From Microbacterium sp. STN6 (GTDB taxonomy: Bacteria; Actinomycetota; Actinomycetes; Actinomycetales; Microbacteriaceae): a stretch of DNA of 64,000 bases. This document shows, one piece after another, positions 24,326 through 34,014 of this stretch; the stretch's first letter is position 1; each line of letters starts with the position of its first letter. The position numbers and the translations under genes were made by a program. Under the pieces are notes generated by a model. It did no database searches. It worked only from the letters and a program-made list of their open reading frames with translations, and was not told where the DNA came from. The stretch is from the NCBI RefSeq assembly GCF_026410545.1, contig NZ_JAPMIT010000001.1, forward strand, positions 62,001-126,000, given 5' to 3'.

Positions 24326-25548
24326 GCGGCGCCCATCGTGCCGAGCGCAACGGTGCCGCCCGCAGGGGTCTCCGCACGCGCGGCCTCGCTGACGGGAGCC
24401 GGAACCGTCACGACAAGGCTCGTGCCCTCGCCCGGCGAGCCCGTCACCTCGAGCCGGCCTCCCACGAGCGCCACGCGGTCGCGCATGCCGCTCAGTCCGA
24501 ATCCGTTGTCGGCGCTGGGGGTGTATTCGACGAGGCCGCGGCCGTCGTCCCGCACCTCGAGGCGCAGGTCGTCGCCCACACGCTCCAGCGACACGCGCGC
24601 CTGCGAGGCGCGAGCATGCTTGCGCACGTTCGCCAGGCCCTCCTGGGCGCAGCGCAGCAGCACCACCTCGAGCTCTCGCGGCACGTCGGCCACCGTCACG
24701 CTCGCGGTCACCTTCACGTCGGTCTCCCGGGTGAATCGGGCCGCAAGCCGCGCCACGACCTCGGCGAGCGACGAGTCCCCGACGGGCAGCGGCGCCAGCG
24801 CCGCCACGAGGGAGCGGGCCTCGGTGAGCGCCTCACGCGCGGTGCCCTCGATAAGCTCGACGGTCTCGAGTGCGCCATCCGCTCCCTCGCCCGCTCGCCC
24901 CAGCTCGCCGCGCGCCCGTTGCGCGAGCAGCACGAGGCTGGTCAGGCTCTGCGCGATGGTGTCGTGGATCTCGCGGGAGAGCCGTTCGCGTTCGCTCGCG
25001 ACTCCCGCGTCGTGGTTGGCCGTGGCCAGCTCACTCTGCACCGCCGTCAGCTCGTCGAGGAGGCGCGCGCGTTCCTGCCCGTAATCGGCGATGCGAGTGA
25101 TCCAGAGGCCGAGGGCGATGCTGAACGCGAGCGACAGCGCCTCGGTGACGACGGCCTGAGTGACCGCATCGGCGCTGCCGCCCAGGCTGATGACGAACCC
25201 GACCCCGACGCTCGAGGTCAGCAGCAGGTTGACGAGAATCGCCTGCCTGATCGACGCGGAGAGGTGCCAGATGAGGGGCAGTGCGATCGCCTGGAACGTT
25301 GCCATGGCCGGCTGGAATGACGTGAGCACGCCGGCGCCCAGGGCCAGCACGATCATGAAGGCCAGGGCGACGCGGGGGCGGGCGAAGGCCAGCCGGCCGA
25401 ACGCGAAGTAACAGAGCACGAGGGCGGCGAGGGTCGCCCAGACGCCCCAGGTCGCCGCCATCACATCGGGAAAACTGAACGAGGCGATCAGGCCGAGGGC
25501 GACGACGGCCGCGCTGAAGGCGAGGTCCCACCATTTCGTTGCCGTCAT
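24322..25548 (-). CDS. Sensor histidine kinase (DesK/YvfT-type)
   Basis: 408 residues with about five N-terminal membrane helices, a short coiled coil (ERARLLDELTAVQSELA), the HisKA_3 site H195 in SREIHDTIAQSL, and an ATPase with N-box RCAQEGLANVRKHA and G-box VRDDGRGL. ATG 25548 follows GGAAAG; the ATG at 25572 does not have a ribosome-binding site. It phosphorylates the overlapping regulator and follows the ABC permease by 36 bp. Confidence 0.9.
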   Translation of the reverse strand: MTATKWWDLAFSAAVVALGLIASFSFPDVMAATWGVWATLAALVLCYFAFGRLAFARPRVALAFMIVLALGAGVLTSFQPAMATFQAIALPLIWHLSASIRQAILVNLLLTSSVGVGFVISLGGSADAVTQAVVTEALSLAFSIALGLWITRIADYGQERARLLDELTAVQSELATANHDAGVASERERLSREIHDTIAQSLTSLVLLAQRARGELGRAGEGADGALETVELIEGTAREALTEARSLVAALAPLPVGDSSLAEVVARLAARFTRETDVKVTASVTVADVPRELEVVLLRCAQEGLANVRKHARASQARVSLERVGDDLRLEVRDDGRGLVEYTPSADNGFGLSGMRDRVALVGGRLEVTGSPGEGTSLVVTVPAPVSEAARAETPAGGTVALGTMGAA

Positions 25549-25584
25549 GCCAGCCAGCTTTCCATGTCGCATGCCGATCCCGCC

Positions 25585-26457
25585 TCAGCTGTCCTTACGA
25601 ATCCAGCGGAACGTCACCCGGCACAGCACGAGCCCGACGACGAGCCAGATGCCGAGCGCGATCGCGACGCCGCCCAGGTTCCATGCGCCGCCCTGCTCGA
25701 GGCTCGAGAACGAGTCGGGCAGGAACACCGCCCGCATGCCCTGCGCCATCCACTTCAGCGGGAAGATGCCGGCGACGTTCTGCAGCCAGTCCGGCAGCAT
25801 CGAGAACTGCAGGTATACGCCCGAGATGAACTGCAGGATCAGCACGATCGGAATGATCACCGCGGTCGCGCTCTTGCCGCTGCGGGGCAGGCCGCTCAGC
25901 GCAATGCCGAGCACAGCCGAGGTGGCGATGCCGAGCACGAAGACCCAGGCCAGAGTGAGCCAGCTGCCGGCATCCGTCGGCAAAGCCACGTTGAACGCCA
26001 CGCGGGCCAGCGCCAGAAGCAGCGCCGCCTGCAGAACTCCGGTCACGAAGACCTGACCGAACTTGCCGATGAAGTAGCTGAGCTTGGGCAACGGAGTGCC
26101 GGCCAGGCGCTTGAGCGTGCCGTCGCTCTTCTCGCCCGCGATGTCGACGGCGAGGTTCTGCAGGCCGCTGAGCAGCACGCCGGCCGCGACCATGCCGGGC
26201 AGGTAGTACGCCGCGATCGTGATGCCGCCAGAGCCGTCGGCCGCCGCGCCCAGGTCGCCCTGTGAGCTGAAGGCGACCGCGAAGATCGACAGCATCACCA
26301 GCGGGAACAGGAACGTGAAGAAGACGGTGTCGCCCTGCCTGAAGTAGAGGCGGGTCTCGTAGCCGATGCGGGAGATTCCCAAGCGGATGCTGCGGCCCGC
26401 CGCCAATGTCGGCAGCCCCTCGGGCGTGGCGGGCCGTGCCGCGGTGATGGCGCTCAT
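25585..26457 (-). CDS. ABC-2 type exporter permease
   Basis: 290 residues with six hydrophobic segments and an ABC-2 region (KRLAGTPLPKLSYFIGK, then IFPLKWMAQGMRAVFLPDSF). It overlaps the ATPase gene by ATGA. The set ATPase, permease, kinase, regulator is the usual arrangement of bacterial NatAB/YvfRS-like systems that self-regulate export of a membrane-active compound or ion. Confidence 0.9.
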   Translation of the reverse strand: MSAITAARPATPEGLPTLAAGRSIRLGISRIGYETRLYFRQGDTVFFTFLFPLVMLSIFAVAFSSQGDLGAAADGSGGITIAAYYLPGMVAAGVLLSGLQNLAVDIAGEKSDGTLKRLAGTPLPKLSYFIGKFGQVFVTGVLQAALLLALARVAFNVALPTDAGSWLTLAWVFVLGIATSAVLGIALSGLPRSGKSATAVIIPIVLILQFISGVYLQFSMLPDWLQNVAGIFPLKWMAQGMRAVFLPDSFSSLEQGGAWNLGGVAIALGIWLVVGLVLCRVTFRWIRKDS

Positions 26458-27356
26458 TCTGCGTTCTCCATTCGGTGCGATTGGTGCTGGTCTTCGAGGC
26501 CACGTGCGGCGTCCGCTTCGACCATGTTCAGGTAGATGTCTTCGAGGCTGGGCCGGATGACCTCGAGCGAGTCGGGCTCGCCGCCCGCGCGTGCCGAGAG
26601 CTCGGCGACGAGCGCCGCCGGCCTTGACGTGCGCTGCTCGTGCGGGCCGTCGGCGTCGCGCCAGCGCACCATGGGCACGCGGGCGTCGGCCCCGCCGATC
26701 TCGTCGATGGGCGCGATCTCGAGCAGCGTGCCGCCCGCGATCACGGCCGCGCGGTCGCCCAACTGCGCCGCCTCGTCGAGGTAGTGCGTGGTCAGCAGAA
26801 TGGTGGTGCCCTCGCTCTTCAGCGTGCGGATCAGCTGCCAGAACTCGCGCCGCGCCTCCGGGTCGAAGCCGGTGGTCGGCTCGTCGAGGAACAGCAGCTG
26901 CGGCCGCCCGATGATGCCGAGCGCCACGTCGACGCGCCGGCGCTGGCCTCCCGAAAGCGAGCGGATGCGGCTCTTCGCCTTCTCCTGAAGCCCCACGGCC
27001 GCGATCACCTCGTCGACCTCGCGCGGCCGCGGGTAGAAGCCGGCGAAATGCGTGAGCTGCTCGCGCACGGTGGCGGTGCCCGGCTCTCCCGTGGACTGCA
27101 GCACGATTCCAAGCTGCGCCTTCCAGTCGAGGCCGCCGCGGTGCGGGTCGACGCCGAGCACCGTGATCTCGCCCGCTGTGCGGTCGCGGTAGCCCTCGAG
27201 GATCTCGATCGTTGTCGACTTTCCGGCGCCGTTCGGGCCGAGCAGCGCGAGCGTCTCGCCTCGCTGAATGTCGAAGCTCACGTCGCGCACGGCGGTCGCC
27301 GCGCCGTAGTCCTTGCGCAGGCCGCGAACGCTCACGGCCGTCTCAGTTGTGTTCAT
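26454..27356 (-). CDS. ABC exporter ATP-binding protein
   Basis: 300 residues. Walker A GPNGAGKST (40-48), signature LSGGQRRRVDVALGI, Walker B LLFLDEPTTGFDPEAR. The frame extends upstream to 27584 through repeat DNA, so ATG 27356 (MNTTETAVSVRGLRK) is chosen even though its ribosome-binding site is weak; ATG codons a little upstream are an alternative. First gene of the operon with permease, kinase and regulator. Confidence 0.92.
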   Translation of the reverse strand: MNTTETAVSVRGLRKDYGAATAVRDVSFDIQRGETLALLGPNGAGKSTTIEILEGYRDRTAGEITVLGVDPHRGGLDWKAQLGIVLQSTGEPGTATVREQLTHFAGFYPRPREVDEVIAAVGLQEKAKSRIRSLSGGQRRRVDVALGIIGRPQLLFLDEPTTGFDPEARREFWQLIRTLKSEGTTILLTTHYLDEAAQLGDRAAVIAGGTLLEIAPIDEIGGADARVPMVRWRDADGPHEQRTSRPAALVAELSARAGGEPDSLEVIRPSLEDIYLNMVEADAARGLEDQHQSHRMENAE

Positions 27357-27442
27357 GAGACAAGAGTCGCGCGGATGCGTCGGGCGCACCAGCGCCCGAC
27401 CGGCCGACCCACCCTCCACCGACCGGTGGATACGAGCCGCCG

Positions 27443-27567
27443 CTGTGGAGCGCCGAAGACGCGCTTGAGTGGGTTGAGGAGCGCCGAGGACGCGCTTGAG
27501 TGGGTTGAGGAGCGCCGAAGGCGCGCTTGAGTGGGTTGAGGAGCGCCGAAGGCGCGTCTCGAAACCC
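27443..27567. repeat. 31-bp tandem array of the dispersed hairpin repeat
   Basis: Three copies with a period of exactly 31 bp start at 27465, 27496 and 27527 (unit begins TTGAGTGGGTTGAGGAGCGC), with a partial copy before them. The last ends in GCGTCTCGAAACCC, the other half of the dispersed element. It is between the start of the ABC ATPase and the aminotransferase; no gene is here. Confidence 0.85.
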
Positions 27568-27665
27568 AGCGCTCCCGCCCGCACTTCACTTCGCCGAGAG
27601 CGGGTGTTTGCGACGAACCGGCGTGTTCCACCACTCGCTCTCGTCGCGAAAGCTCAGTCTCGGCG

Positions 27666-27821
27666 GGAGTTCGGGGTTCGGAGTTCGGGGTTCGGAGTTC
27701 GGGGTTCGGAGTTCGGGGTTCGGGGTTCGGGGTTTGAGACTCGGCGGGGGTTCGGGGTTTCGGGGTTCGAGTCTCGGCGGGGGTTCGGGTTTCGAGACGC
27801 CGCTTCGCGGCTCCTCAACCC
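27666..27821. repeat. GGAGTTCGGGGTTC tandem repeats followed by one hairpin element
   Basis: 27666-27785 is a run of GGAGTTCGGGGTTC and shorter TTCGGGG units, with interspersed GAGTCTCGGCGGGGG. From 27787 to 27821 is one inverted copy of the dispersed element (GGTTTCGAGACGCCGC then GCGGCTCCTCAACC), ending 12 bp before the aminotransferase stop. The 477-bp gap 27357-27833 holds only these repeats. Confidence 0.8.
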
Positions 27822-27833
27822 GCACGGTGCGGC

Positions 27834-29051
27834 TCAGGCGAAGAGGCGCTGCAGGCGCTGGATACCCTCGAGCAGGGCGTCGTCGCCGAGCGCGTACGAC
27901 AGGCGCAGGTAGCCGGAGGGCCCGAACGCCTCGCCCGGCACCGTCGCCACCTCGGCCTCCTCCAGAATGAGGTCGGCCAGCTCGAGCGAGGTCGTCGGCG
28001 TCCGGCCGTGCCACTCGCGACCGAGCAGGCCGGTCACGTCGGGGTAGACGTAGAAGGCGCCGTGCGGCAGCGGAGTGACCACGCCCGGGATGCGCCCCAG
28101 CTCGGCGACGATGGTGCGACGGCGGGCGTCGAACGCCCGGCGCATCCGCTCTACTTCGGTCTGCGGGCCGGTCAGCGCCTCGAGCCCGGCACGCTGCGAG
28201 ATGTTGGAGACGTTTGATGTGAGGTGGGACTGCAGGTTCGCGGCGGCCTTGATGGCGTCGGCGGGGCCGACCATCCAGCCGAGGCGCCAGCCCGTCATCG
28301 CGTACGTCTTCGCGACGCCGTTGACGAGGATCGTGCGGTCGGCGAGCTGCGGCACGGCCTCCACGATGGAGACGGCGCGCGGTGCGGGGTCGCCGGGCTC
28401 GTCGCCGTACGTGAGGTTCTGGTAGATCTCGTCGGCGATGACCCAGAGGCCGTGCTCGTCGGCCCATTCGCCGATGGCGCGCGTCTGCTCGGGCGAGTAC
28501 ACGGCGCCCGTCGGGTTGGACGGCGAGACGAACAACAGCACCTTCGTGCGCGGCGTGCGGGCGGCCTCGAGCTGGTCGACCGTGACGAGGTAGCCCTGAT
28601 CGGCGCCGGCGAAGACATCGACCTGGCGGCCGCCGGCGAGCGTGATGGCCTCGGGGTAGGTGGTCCAGTACGGTGCGGGCACGAGCACCTCGTCGCCGTC
28701 GTCGATGAGCGTCGCGAACGCCTGGTAGACCGCCTGCTTGCCGCCGTTGGTCACGACGACGCGCGAGGCGTCGATCTCGAGGCCCGAGTCGCGCAGTGTC
28801 TTCGCGGCGATCGCCTCACGCAGCTCGGGCAGGCCTGCGGCCGGCGTGTAGCGGTGGTTCCTCGGGTCTCGCACCGCGGCCAGCGCCGCCTCGACGATGT
28901 TCTCGGGGGTGCGAAAGTCGGGTTCGCCGGCGGCGTAGCTGATGACGGGCCGGCCCTGGGCCTGGAGGGCCTTCGCCTTGGCGTCGACCTTGAGCGTCGC
29001 CGATTCGGCGATCTGGCGGATGCGGCGGGAGAGTCGGTTCTGGTCGCTCAC
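27834..29051 (-). CDS. aspC: Pyridoxal-phosphate aminotransferase, aspartate aminotransferase-like
   Basis: 405 residues, fold type I aminotransferase of subgroup I-gamma. [10 protein letters not shown] (38-47) binds substrate, [10 protein letters not shown] binds the cofactor, and the Schiff-base lysine is K248 in [18 protein letters not shown] 29051 begins [10 protein letters not shown]. Position just upstream of tRNA-Trp-secE-nusG is conserved in Microbacteriaceae-like genomes. Aspartate is the probable substrate; related prephenate or aromatic transaminases cannot be excluded. Confidence 0.88.
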   Translation of the reverse strand: MSDQNRLSRRIRQIAESATLKVDAKAKALQAQGRPVISYAAGEPDFRTPENIVEAALAAVRDPRNHRYTPAAGLPELREAIAAKTLRDSGLEIDASRVVVTNGGKQAVYQAFATLIDDGDEVLVPAPYWTTYPEAITLAGGRQVDVFAGADQGYLVTVDQLEAARTPRTKVLLFVSPSNPTGAVYSPEQTRAIGEWADEHGLWVIADEIYQNLTYGDEPGDPAPRAVSIVEAVPQLADRTILVNGVAKTYAMTGWRLGWMVGPADAIKAAANLQSHLTSNVSNISQRAGLEALTGPQTEVERMRRAFDARRRTIVAELGRIPGVVTPLPHGAFYVYPDVTGLLGREWHGRTPTTSLELADLILEEAEVATVPGEAFGPSGYLRLSYALGDDALLEGIQRLQRLFA

Positions 29052-29311
29052 CCGCCAAGCCTAGCGTCGCTCAGCTTTACAGGGCTTTCGCCCGTCGCTT
29101 ACACTTGAGACGGCTGGTGAAATTGCCATGCTTTTCTGCGCCCATTTATTGCCCTAGCAGGGCGGGCAGAACACTCGTGAAACGTACGTGATCGGGGAGT
29201 CTGTGCGTCGGTTCGGGCCGCAGGGAAGGCTGTGATTTCCGGTGCCGAAGATGCGAAATTCTCGCGTGTGTGCTGAGCTTGTCGAAGCGGATGCGTGAGG
29301 AGTTCGTGCAA

Positions 29312-29384
29312 AGGGCGGTGGCTCAATTGGTAGAGCAGCGGTCTCCAAAACCGCAGGTTGCAGGTTCGAGTCCTGTCCGCCCTG
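29312..29384 (+). tRNA. tRNA-Trp (CCA)
   Basis: 73-nt cloverleaf: acceptor AGGGCGG/CCGCCCT with discriminator G, D-arm GCTC/GAGC, anticodon stem GCGGT/ACCGC around CTCCAAA (anticodon CCA), T-arm GCAGG/CCTGT. It precedes secE, as in most actinobacteria. Confidence 0.97.
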
Positions 29385-29427
29385 CAAGTCGGCGTGTGAC
29401 GCGCCGGCCCACGAAAGGTGTGACCAG

Positions 29428-29706
29428 GTGGCCCGAAGAGTGATCGACGAACCCAGCGAGGAGATCGTCGCCAGTGCGAAGAAGGATCGCGCCGAGCGGC
29501 GCGGCCCCTTCTCCCGACTGGCGACCTTCGTCAGGCAGGTCGTCGCAGAACTGAAGAAGGTCGTGACGCCGACCCGCAAAGAGCTGCTCAACTACACCGG
29601 CGTCGTGCTGGTGTTCGTGATCATCATGATGGCGATCGTGTCGCTGTGCGACTGGGTGTTCGGCCTCGGAGTGGTCTGGGCGTTCGGAAACGGCAGCGGC
29701 TCTTAG
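29428..29706 (+). CDS. secE: Preprotein translocase subunit SecE
   Basis: 92 residues with one membrane helix near the C-terminus (YTGVVLVFVIIMMAIVSLCD) preceded by the amphipathic helix FVRQVVAELKKVVTPTRKEL that clamps SecY. GTG 29428 has GAAAGGTG upstream. It sits between tRNA-Trp and nusG. Confidence 0.95.
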   Translation: MARRVIDEPSEEIVASAKKDRAERRGPFSRLATFVRQVVAELKKVVTPTRKELLNYTGVVLVFVIIMMAIVSLCDWVFGLGVVWAFGNGSGS

Positions 29707-29800
29707 CCGAGACGTAAGGGCCCGCGGCAGCTGGGCCGGCAGAACCCGTGGTGGCGTGTGAGCCGGGCGGGTACGCGAGAAGAAATGGAATGGGTATTCA

Positions 29801-30832
29801 GTGACTGAGAGAGATCGCGAGAGCGTCGACTGGTCGACCGCGGCGGAGCAGTCCTCCGAGGAAGACGAGGCGCAGACGGGCAACGAGCTCGCGCTCGAGG
29901 TCGAGGCGGCTGGTGCCGCGGAGCACAAGGCACTGCACGTCGTCGACGAGGAGGCCGTCGCAGACGACTCCAACGAAGCGGGCGACGAGCCGGTAGACGA
30001 CGAGGCGGCGGCCGAGGGGGCGGCGTCAGGCGAAGCGGATGCGCTCGACAGCGGCGCGATCCAGGTCGACCTCGATGCGATGCTCGACGCCATGGCCCAG
30101 GCGAACGACCCCGAGGCCGACGCGGCCGTCGAGGAAGCGCTCACGGTCGAGACCGACGATGAGGAAGAGGCGGCACTCGAGGCCGCCGAGGACGAGGAGG
30201 CGGCCCAGGTCGTCGACCCGTACGACGAGTTCCGCGCCGAACTGCGCGCCAAGCCGGGCAAGTGGTACGTGATCCACTCGTACGCCGGGTTCGAGCGTCG
30301 CGTGAAGCAGAACATCGAGAACCGCATGGTCTCCATGAGCATGGAGGACTACATCTTCCAGGTCGAGGTGCCCATGGAAGACGTGGTCGAGATCAAGAAC
30401 GGCCAGCGCAAGATGGTGACGCGTGTGCGCATCCCCGGCTACGTGCTCGTGCGCCTCGACCTCAACGAGGACAGCTGGTCGGTCGTGCGCCACACGCCCG
30501 GTGTCACCGGGTTCGTCGGCAACGCGCACAACCCCACGCCGCTGCGGTTCGAAGAGGCGTTCAACATGCTGAAGTCTCTGGTGCAGGTTGAGGCGGCCCC
30601 GACGGGCAAGGCCACCGGCGCCAAGGGCCAGAAGGCCGCCGCCCGGGTGATCCCGGCCGAGGTGGACTTCGAGATCGGCGAGACCATCACGATCAAGGAG
30701 GGCTCGTTCGCGGGCCTGCCCGGTTCGATCAGCGAGATCAAGCCCGAGAGCGGCAAGCTCACCGTGCTCGTCTCGCTCTTCGAGCGCGAGACGCCGGTCG
30801 AGCTGAGCTTCGACCAGGTCACGAAGCTCTAA
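29801..30832 (+). CDS. nusG: Transcription termination/antitermination protein NusG
   Basis: 343 residues. The canonical NGN domain begins near residue 155 (GKWYVIHSYAGFERRVKQNI) and the KOW domain ends the protein (DFEIGETITIKEGSFAGLPG, then VELSFDQVTKL). About 145 acidic, Ala/Glu/Asp-rich residues precede them, an extension typical of actinobacterial NusG. NGN binds RNA polymerase, and KOW binds Rho or ribosomal S10. Confidence 0.96.
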   Translation: MTERDRESVDWSTAAEQSSEEDEAQTGNELALEVEAAGAAEHKALHVVDEEAVADDSNEAGDEPVDDEAAAEGAASGEADALDSGAIQVDLDAMLDAMAQANDPEADAAVEEALTVETDDEEEAALEAAEDEEAAQVVDPYDEFRAELRAKPGKWYVIHSYAGFERRVKQNIENRMVSMSMEDYIFQVEVPMEDVVEIKNGQRKMVTRVRIPGYVLVRLDLNEDSWSVVRHTPGVTGFVGNAHNPTPLRFEEAFNMLKSLVQVEAAPTGKATGAKGQKAAARVIPAEVDFEIGETITIKEGSFAGLPGSISEIKPESGKLTVLVSLFERETPVELSFDQVTKL

Positions 30833-30923
30833 CTCCCCCCCTACCACCGCGATTCGGAGAGACCGAAGTGCGCGGGAGAGCCGACCGGGGCATCCGGCGG
30901 TTCGAACATGAAAGAAGGAAAAC

Positions 30924-31352
30924 ATGGCACCGAAGAAGAAGGTAACTGGTCTGATCAAGCTTCAGATCAATGCCGGCGCCGCCAACCCCGCCCCGCCTAT
31001 CGGCCCGGCGCTCGGTCAGCACGGCGTGAACATCATGGAGTTTTGCAAGGCGTACAACGCGGCGACCGAGTCGCAGCGCGGCAACGTGATCCCCGTTGAG
31101 ATCACGGTCTACGAGGACCGCTCGTTCACGTTCGTTCTCAAGACCCCGCCCGCGGCCGAGCTCATCAAGAAGGCCGCCGGCGTTGCCAAGGGCTCCGGCG
31201 TGCCGCACACGACCAAGGTCGGCAAGCTCAACCAGGAGCAGGTGCGCGCCATCGCCGAGCAGAAGATGGCCGACCTCAACGCGAACGACATTGACGCGGC
31301 GTCCAAGATCATCGCCGGCACCGCCCGCTCCATGGGCATCACGGTCGAGTAA
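30924..31352 (+). CDS. rplK: 50S ribosomal protein L11
   Basis: 142 residues, full length. [20 protein letters not shown] and [20 protein letters not shown] are diagnostic of the L11 N-domain, while the C-domain ([20 protein letters not shown]) binds the GTPase-centre 23S rRNA. ATG 30924 is preceded by GAAGGAAA. Cotranscribed with rplA. Confidence 0.98.
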   Translation: MAPKKKVTGLIKLQINAGAANPAPPIGPALGQHGVNIMEFCKAYNAATESQRGNVIPVEITVYEDRSFTFVLKTPPAAELIKKAAGVAKGSGVPHTTKVGKLNQEQVRAIAEQKMADLNANDIDAASKIIAGTARSMGITVE

Positions 31353-31362
31353 CTCGACGCCC

Positions 31363-31397
31363 GGTGGTCGAGTGGCGCGAAGCGCGTATCGAGACCC
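31363..31397. repeat. Partial copy of the dispersed repeat between rplK and rplA
   Basis: GGTGGTCGAGTGGCGCGAAG ... CGTATCGAGACC resembles a degenerate dispersed element with a GCGCGAAGCGCG hairpin core. It lies in the 118-bp rplK-rplA gap and might tune the ratio of the two transcripts. Confidence 0.5.
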
Positions 31398-31470
31398 CGA
31401 CCAACACCACAACACTTGTGGCAGCGCCCGCCAGGCGCACATGACCACACTCTCTTTGAGGAGATTCAAC

Positions 31471-32160
31471 ATGGCACAGAAGTCCAAGGCCTACCGGGCA
31501 GCGGCCGAAAAGATCGAGCCCGGTAAGTACTACACCCCGACCGAGGCCGTCTCGCTTGCACGCGAGACCGGCTCGGCGAAGTTCAACTCGACCGTCGAGG
31601 TGGCACTGAAGCTCGGCGTCGACCCCCGCAAGGCCGACCAGATGGTGCGTGGCACCGTGATTCTGCCGCACGGCACGGGCAAGACCGCGCGCGTCGTCGT
31701 GTTCGCGACCGGCCCGGCGGCCGAGGCCGCCATCGCCGCGGGCGCAGACGAGGTCGGCGGCGCCGAGCTCATCGAGCGTGTCGCCGGCGGCTGGACCGAC
31801 TTCGACTCGGCCGTCTCGACCCCCGAGCTCATGGGCCAGGTCGGTCGACTCGGCAAGGTGCTCGGCCCCCGCGGCCTCATGCCCAACCCGAAGACCGGAA
31901 CGGTCACGCCCGACGTGGCGAAGGCCGTCTCCGACATCAAGGGCGGCAAGATCGAGTTCCGCGTCGACAAGCACGCGAACGTGCACTTCGTCGTGGGCAA
32001 GGCCGGCTTCACCCTCGAGCAGCTCGACGAGAACCTGCGCACGGCGCTCGAGGAGGTCAACCGCCTCAAGCCGTCGTCGTCGAAGGGTCGCTACATTCAG
32101 AAGGGCGCCGTGTCGACCACGTTCGGCCCCGGCATTCCGCTCGACGTGAACGCGCTCTGA
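31471..32160 (+). CDS. rplA: 50S ribosomal protein L1
   Basis: 229 residues, full length. [15 protein letters not shown] at the start and [18 protein letters not shown] in the middle are diagnostic. ATG 31471 is preceded by GAGGAG; an open frame upstream in rplK is a shadow. L1 binds the E-site stalk of 23S rRNA and can repress its own operon. Confidence 0.98.
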   Translation: MAQKSKAYRAAAEKIEPGKYYTPTEAVSLARETGSAKFNSTVEVALKLGVDPRKADQMVRGTVILPHGTGKTARVVVFATGPAAEAAIAAGADEVGGAELIERVAGGWTDFDSAVSTPELMGQVGRLGKVLGPRGLMPNPKTGTVTPDVAKAVSDIKGGKIEFRVDKHANVHFVVGKAGFTLEQLDENLRTALEEVNRLKPSSSKGRYIQKGAVSTTFGPGIPLDVNAL

Positions 32161-32181
32161 CGTCATCGCGTCGAACGCTCT

Positions 32182-32216
32182 CGAAGGCCCCGCACCAGCA
32201 CGGTGCGGGGCCTTCG
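32182..32216 (+). terminator. Terminator of the secE-nusG-rplK-rplA run
   Basis: Perfect 15-bp stem CGAAGGCCCCGCACC / GGTGCGGGGCCTTCG around AGCAC, 21 bases after the rplA stop. No T-run. Confidence 0.85.
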
Positions 32217-32273
32217 TCGTCGTGTTACGGGTCACTCGGGGCGGCGTCCGCCCGCGCTCGGTACAATCGCGAA

Positions 32274-32888
32274 ATGCCAGTCACCGTTCGAGACGCTTGT
32301 GTGGCGGATGCGGCGGCTCTCGCCGCCGTCGCCGCAGCGACGTTTCCGCTCGCGTGCCCGCCGCACACCACCGTCGCCGCGAAGGCGCAGTTCATCGCGA
32401 CGGTGCTCTCGGCGGAACGGTTTCGTGAGTACATCGCGGCGGATGACCGGCGCGTGCTCGTCGCCGTCGATGGCGGTGACATGGTGGCCGGTGACCCTGC
32501 CGACGGCGGTGAGGGCGCGGCCGGCGGCGAACCTGCCGATGGCGACCAGCACGCGCGCGGGGCGATCGTCGCGTACGCCATCGTGGTGGTGGGCGAGCCG
32601 GGTGATGCCGACGTCGCAGGCGCGCTGCGCATCCGCCCCACTGTGGAACTGAGCAAGTTCTACGTGCTGCCTGAGCACCATGGCGCCGAGGTGGCGCGTC
32701 TGCTCATGCGGGAGGCGCTCGCCGCCGGCCTCGAGCGCGGTGCCGCGGGAATGTGGCTGGGCGTGAACCAGCTGAACGAACGGGCACAGCGCTTCTACGC
32801 GAAGAGCGGATTCGAGCGCGTCGGCACGAAGCGGTTCCTGGTGGGTGACCGCTTCGAAGACGACTTCGTGTTCGAGCGCGCCCTCTGA
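32274..32888 (+). CDS. GNAT-family N-acetyltransferase
   Basis: 204 residues. The GNAT fold is visible: MPVTVRDACVADAAALAAVA at the N-terminus, a central KFYVLPEHHGAEVARLLMRE (motif A region, although the usual R-x-x-G-x-G/A is H-H-G-A-E), and LGVNQLNERAQRFYAKSGF as motif B. An acidic Gly/Ala-rich loop (residues ~65-100) looks like an insertion. It acetylates an unknown amine using acetyl-CoA. It follows the rplA terminator and stands alone. Confidence 0.85.
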   Translation: MPVTVRDACVADAAALAAVAAATFPLACPPHTTVAAKAQFIATVLSAERFREYIAADDRRVLVAVDGGDMVAGDPADGGEGAAGGEPADGDQHARGAIVAYAIVVVGEPGDADVAGALRIRPTVELSKFYVLPEHHGAEVARLLMREALAAGLERGAAGMWLGVNQLNERAQRFYAKSGFERVGTKRFLVGDRFEDDFVFERAL

Positions 32889-32903
32889 GGGCACCGGCGC
32901 CGG

Positions 32904-33872
32904 TCAGCGCACGCGCAGCGCGATCTTGCCGCGCGTGTGGCCGCCCTCGAGCGCGGTGCTGGCGGCCGCGGCATCCGCGAGGTCGTAGACCTTCTCGATG
33001 TGCACGCGCACCTCGCCGCTCGACAGCAGGCCCGCGATCGTCTCGAGCGTGCGGGCGTCCGGCGCTACCTTGTAGTCGGTCGCGCGCACCCCCGCGGCAG
33101 CCGCTTCGTCGAAGAAGCCCGGCCAGCTGCCGGTGGGCACGTTCACGATGAGTCCGCCCGGCTTCAGCACCTTCAGTGACCGTGACCCGGTGTCGTCGAT
33201 GACGTTGCCGATGAGGTCGATCACCACGTCGACCGGCTCGATCGCATCCTCAAAACGCGTGGTCGTGTAGTCGATGACCTCGGATGCGCCGAGTCCCCGA
33301 AGGAACTCGGCGTTGCGCCCGGACGCCGTCGTCACCACATGCGCCCCGAAGTGGCGCGCGAACTGCACGGCGAAGTGCCCGACGCCGCCGGAGCCGGCAT
33401 GGATGAGGATGCGCTGCCCCTCGTGCGCCTCGGCCAGCTCCACCACGGGCCCCCACGCCGTCATGGCGGCGAGCGGCACGCCCGCCGCCTCCGCGTGCGA
33501 CAGCGAGGCCGGCTTCCTCGCCACGCTGAGACTCGGCACCGCGACGACCTCGGCGAAGGAGCCGCTGAAGCGCGGCACCATGACCATGCCGAACACCTCG
33601 TCGCCCGGCTGAATGGGGTGGGCCGCGTAGGGCGATTTGATGACGACGCCGCTGAAGTCGTGGCCGAGAACCGCCGGGTAATTCTCGATCGCCGCCGAGA
33701 CACCGCGACCGGCCCGCGTTTTGACGTCGATGGGGTTGAGCGCGGCCGCGTGCACCTCGATGAGGAACTCGGCGTTGACGCTGAGCGGCACGGGCACGTC
33801 GGCGAGCCGCAGCACGCTCGGGTCACCGGTCTCATCGATCACGACGGCCCGCATCGTCTTGGCAGTTTCCAT
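32904..33872 (-). CDS. Zinc-type alcohol dehydrogenase-like / quinone oxidoreductase (MDR superfamily)
   Basis: 322 residues. The N-terminal catalytic domain has the QOR pattern (LNPIDVKTRAGRG, then PAVLGHDFSGVV) and no structural zinc Cys cluster. The Rossmann part carries GSGGVGHFAVQFARHFGAHV. It resembles NADP-dependent enone or quinone reductases that detoxify electrophiles. Transcribed convergently with the GNAT gene, 15 bp apart. Confidence 0.88.
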   Translation of the reverse strand: METAKTMRAVVIDETGDPSVLRLADVPVPLSVNAEFLIEVHAAALNPIDVKTRAGRGVSAAIENYPAVLGHDFSGVVIKSPYAAHPIQPGDEVFGMVMVPRFSGSFAEVVAVPSLSVARKPASLSHAEAAGVPLAAMTAWGPVVELAEAHEGQRILIHAGSGGVGHFAVQFARHFGAHVVTTASGRNAEFLRGLGASEVIDYTTTRFEDAIEPVDVVIDLIGNVIDDTGSRSLKVLKPGGLIVNVPTGSWPGFFDEAAAAGVRATDYKVAPDARTLETIAGLLSSGEVRVHIEKVYDLADAAAASTALEGGHTRGKIALRVR

Positions 33873-34014
33873 GGGCAGCTCCTCCCGATCACACGCGGCC
33901 GACGCCGCGGCTCGACACGTCCATTCTGCTCCGCGCTCCCATCTGGGTGCGCGGGTGCCGATCCGCTAGCATTCAGCGAGCGTGGCCGCACGGCCTCGAG
34001 AGTCGGGGAACAGC

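Noticed and set aside
27357-27584. Upstream extension of the ABC ATPase frame
   Set aside because: The sequence is repeat DNA (31-bp units), giving a repeated Arg/Leu/Ser-rich translation with no relation to ABC proteins.
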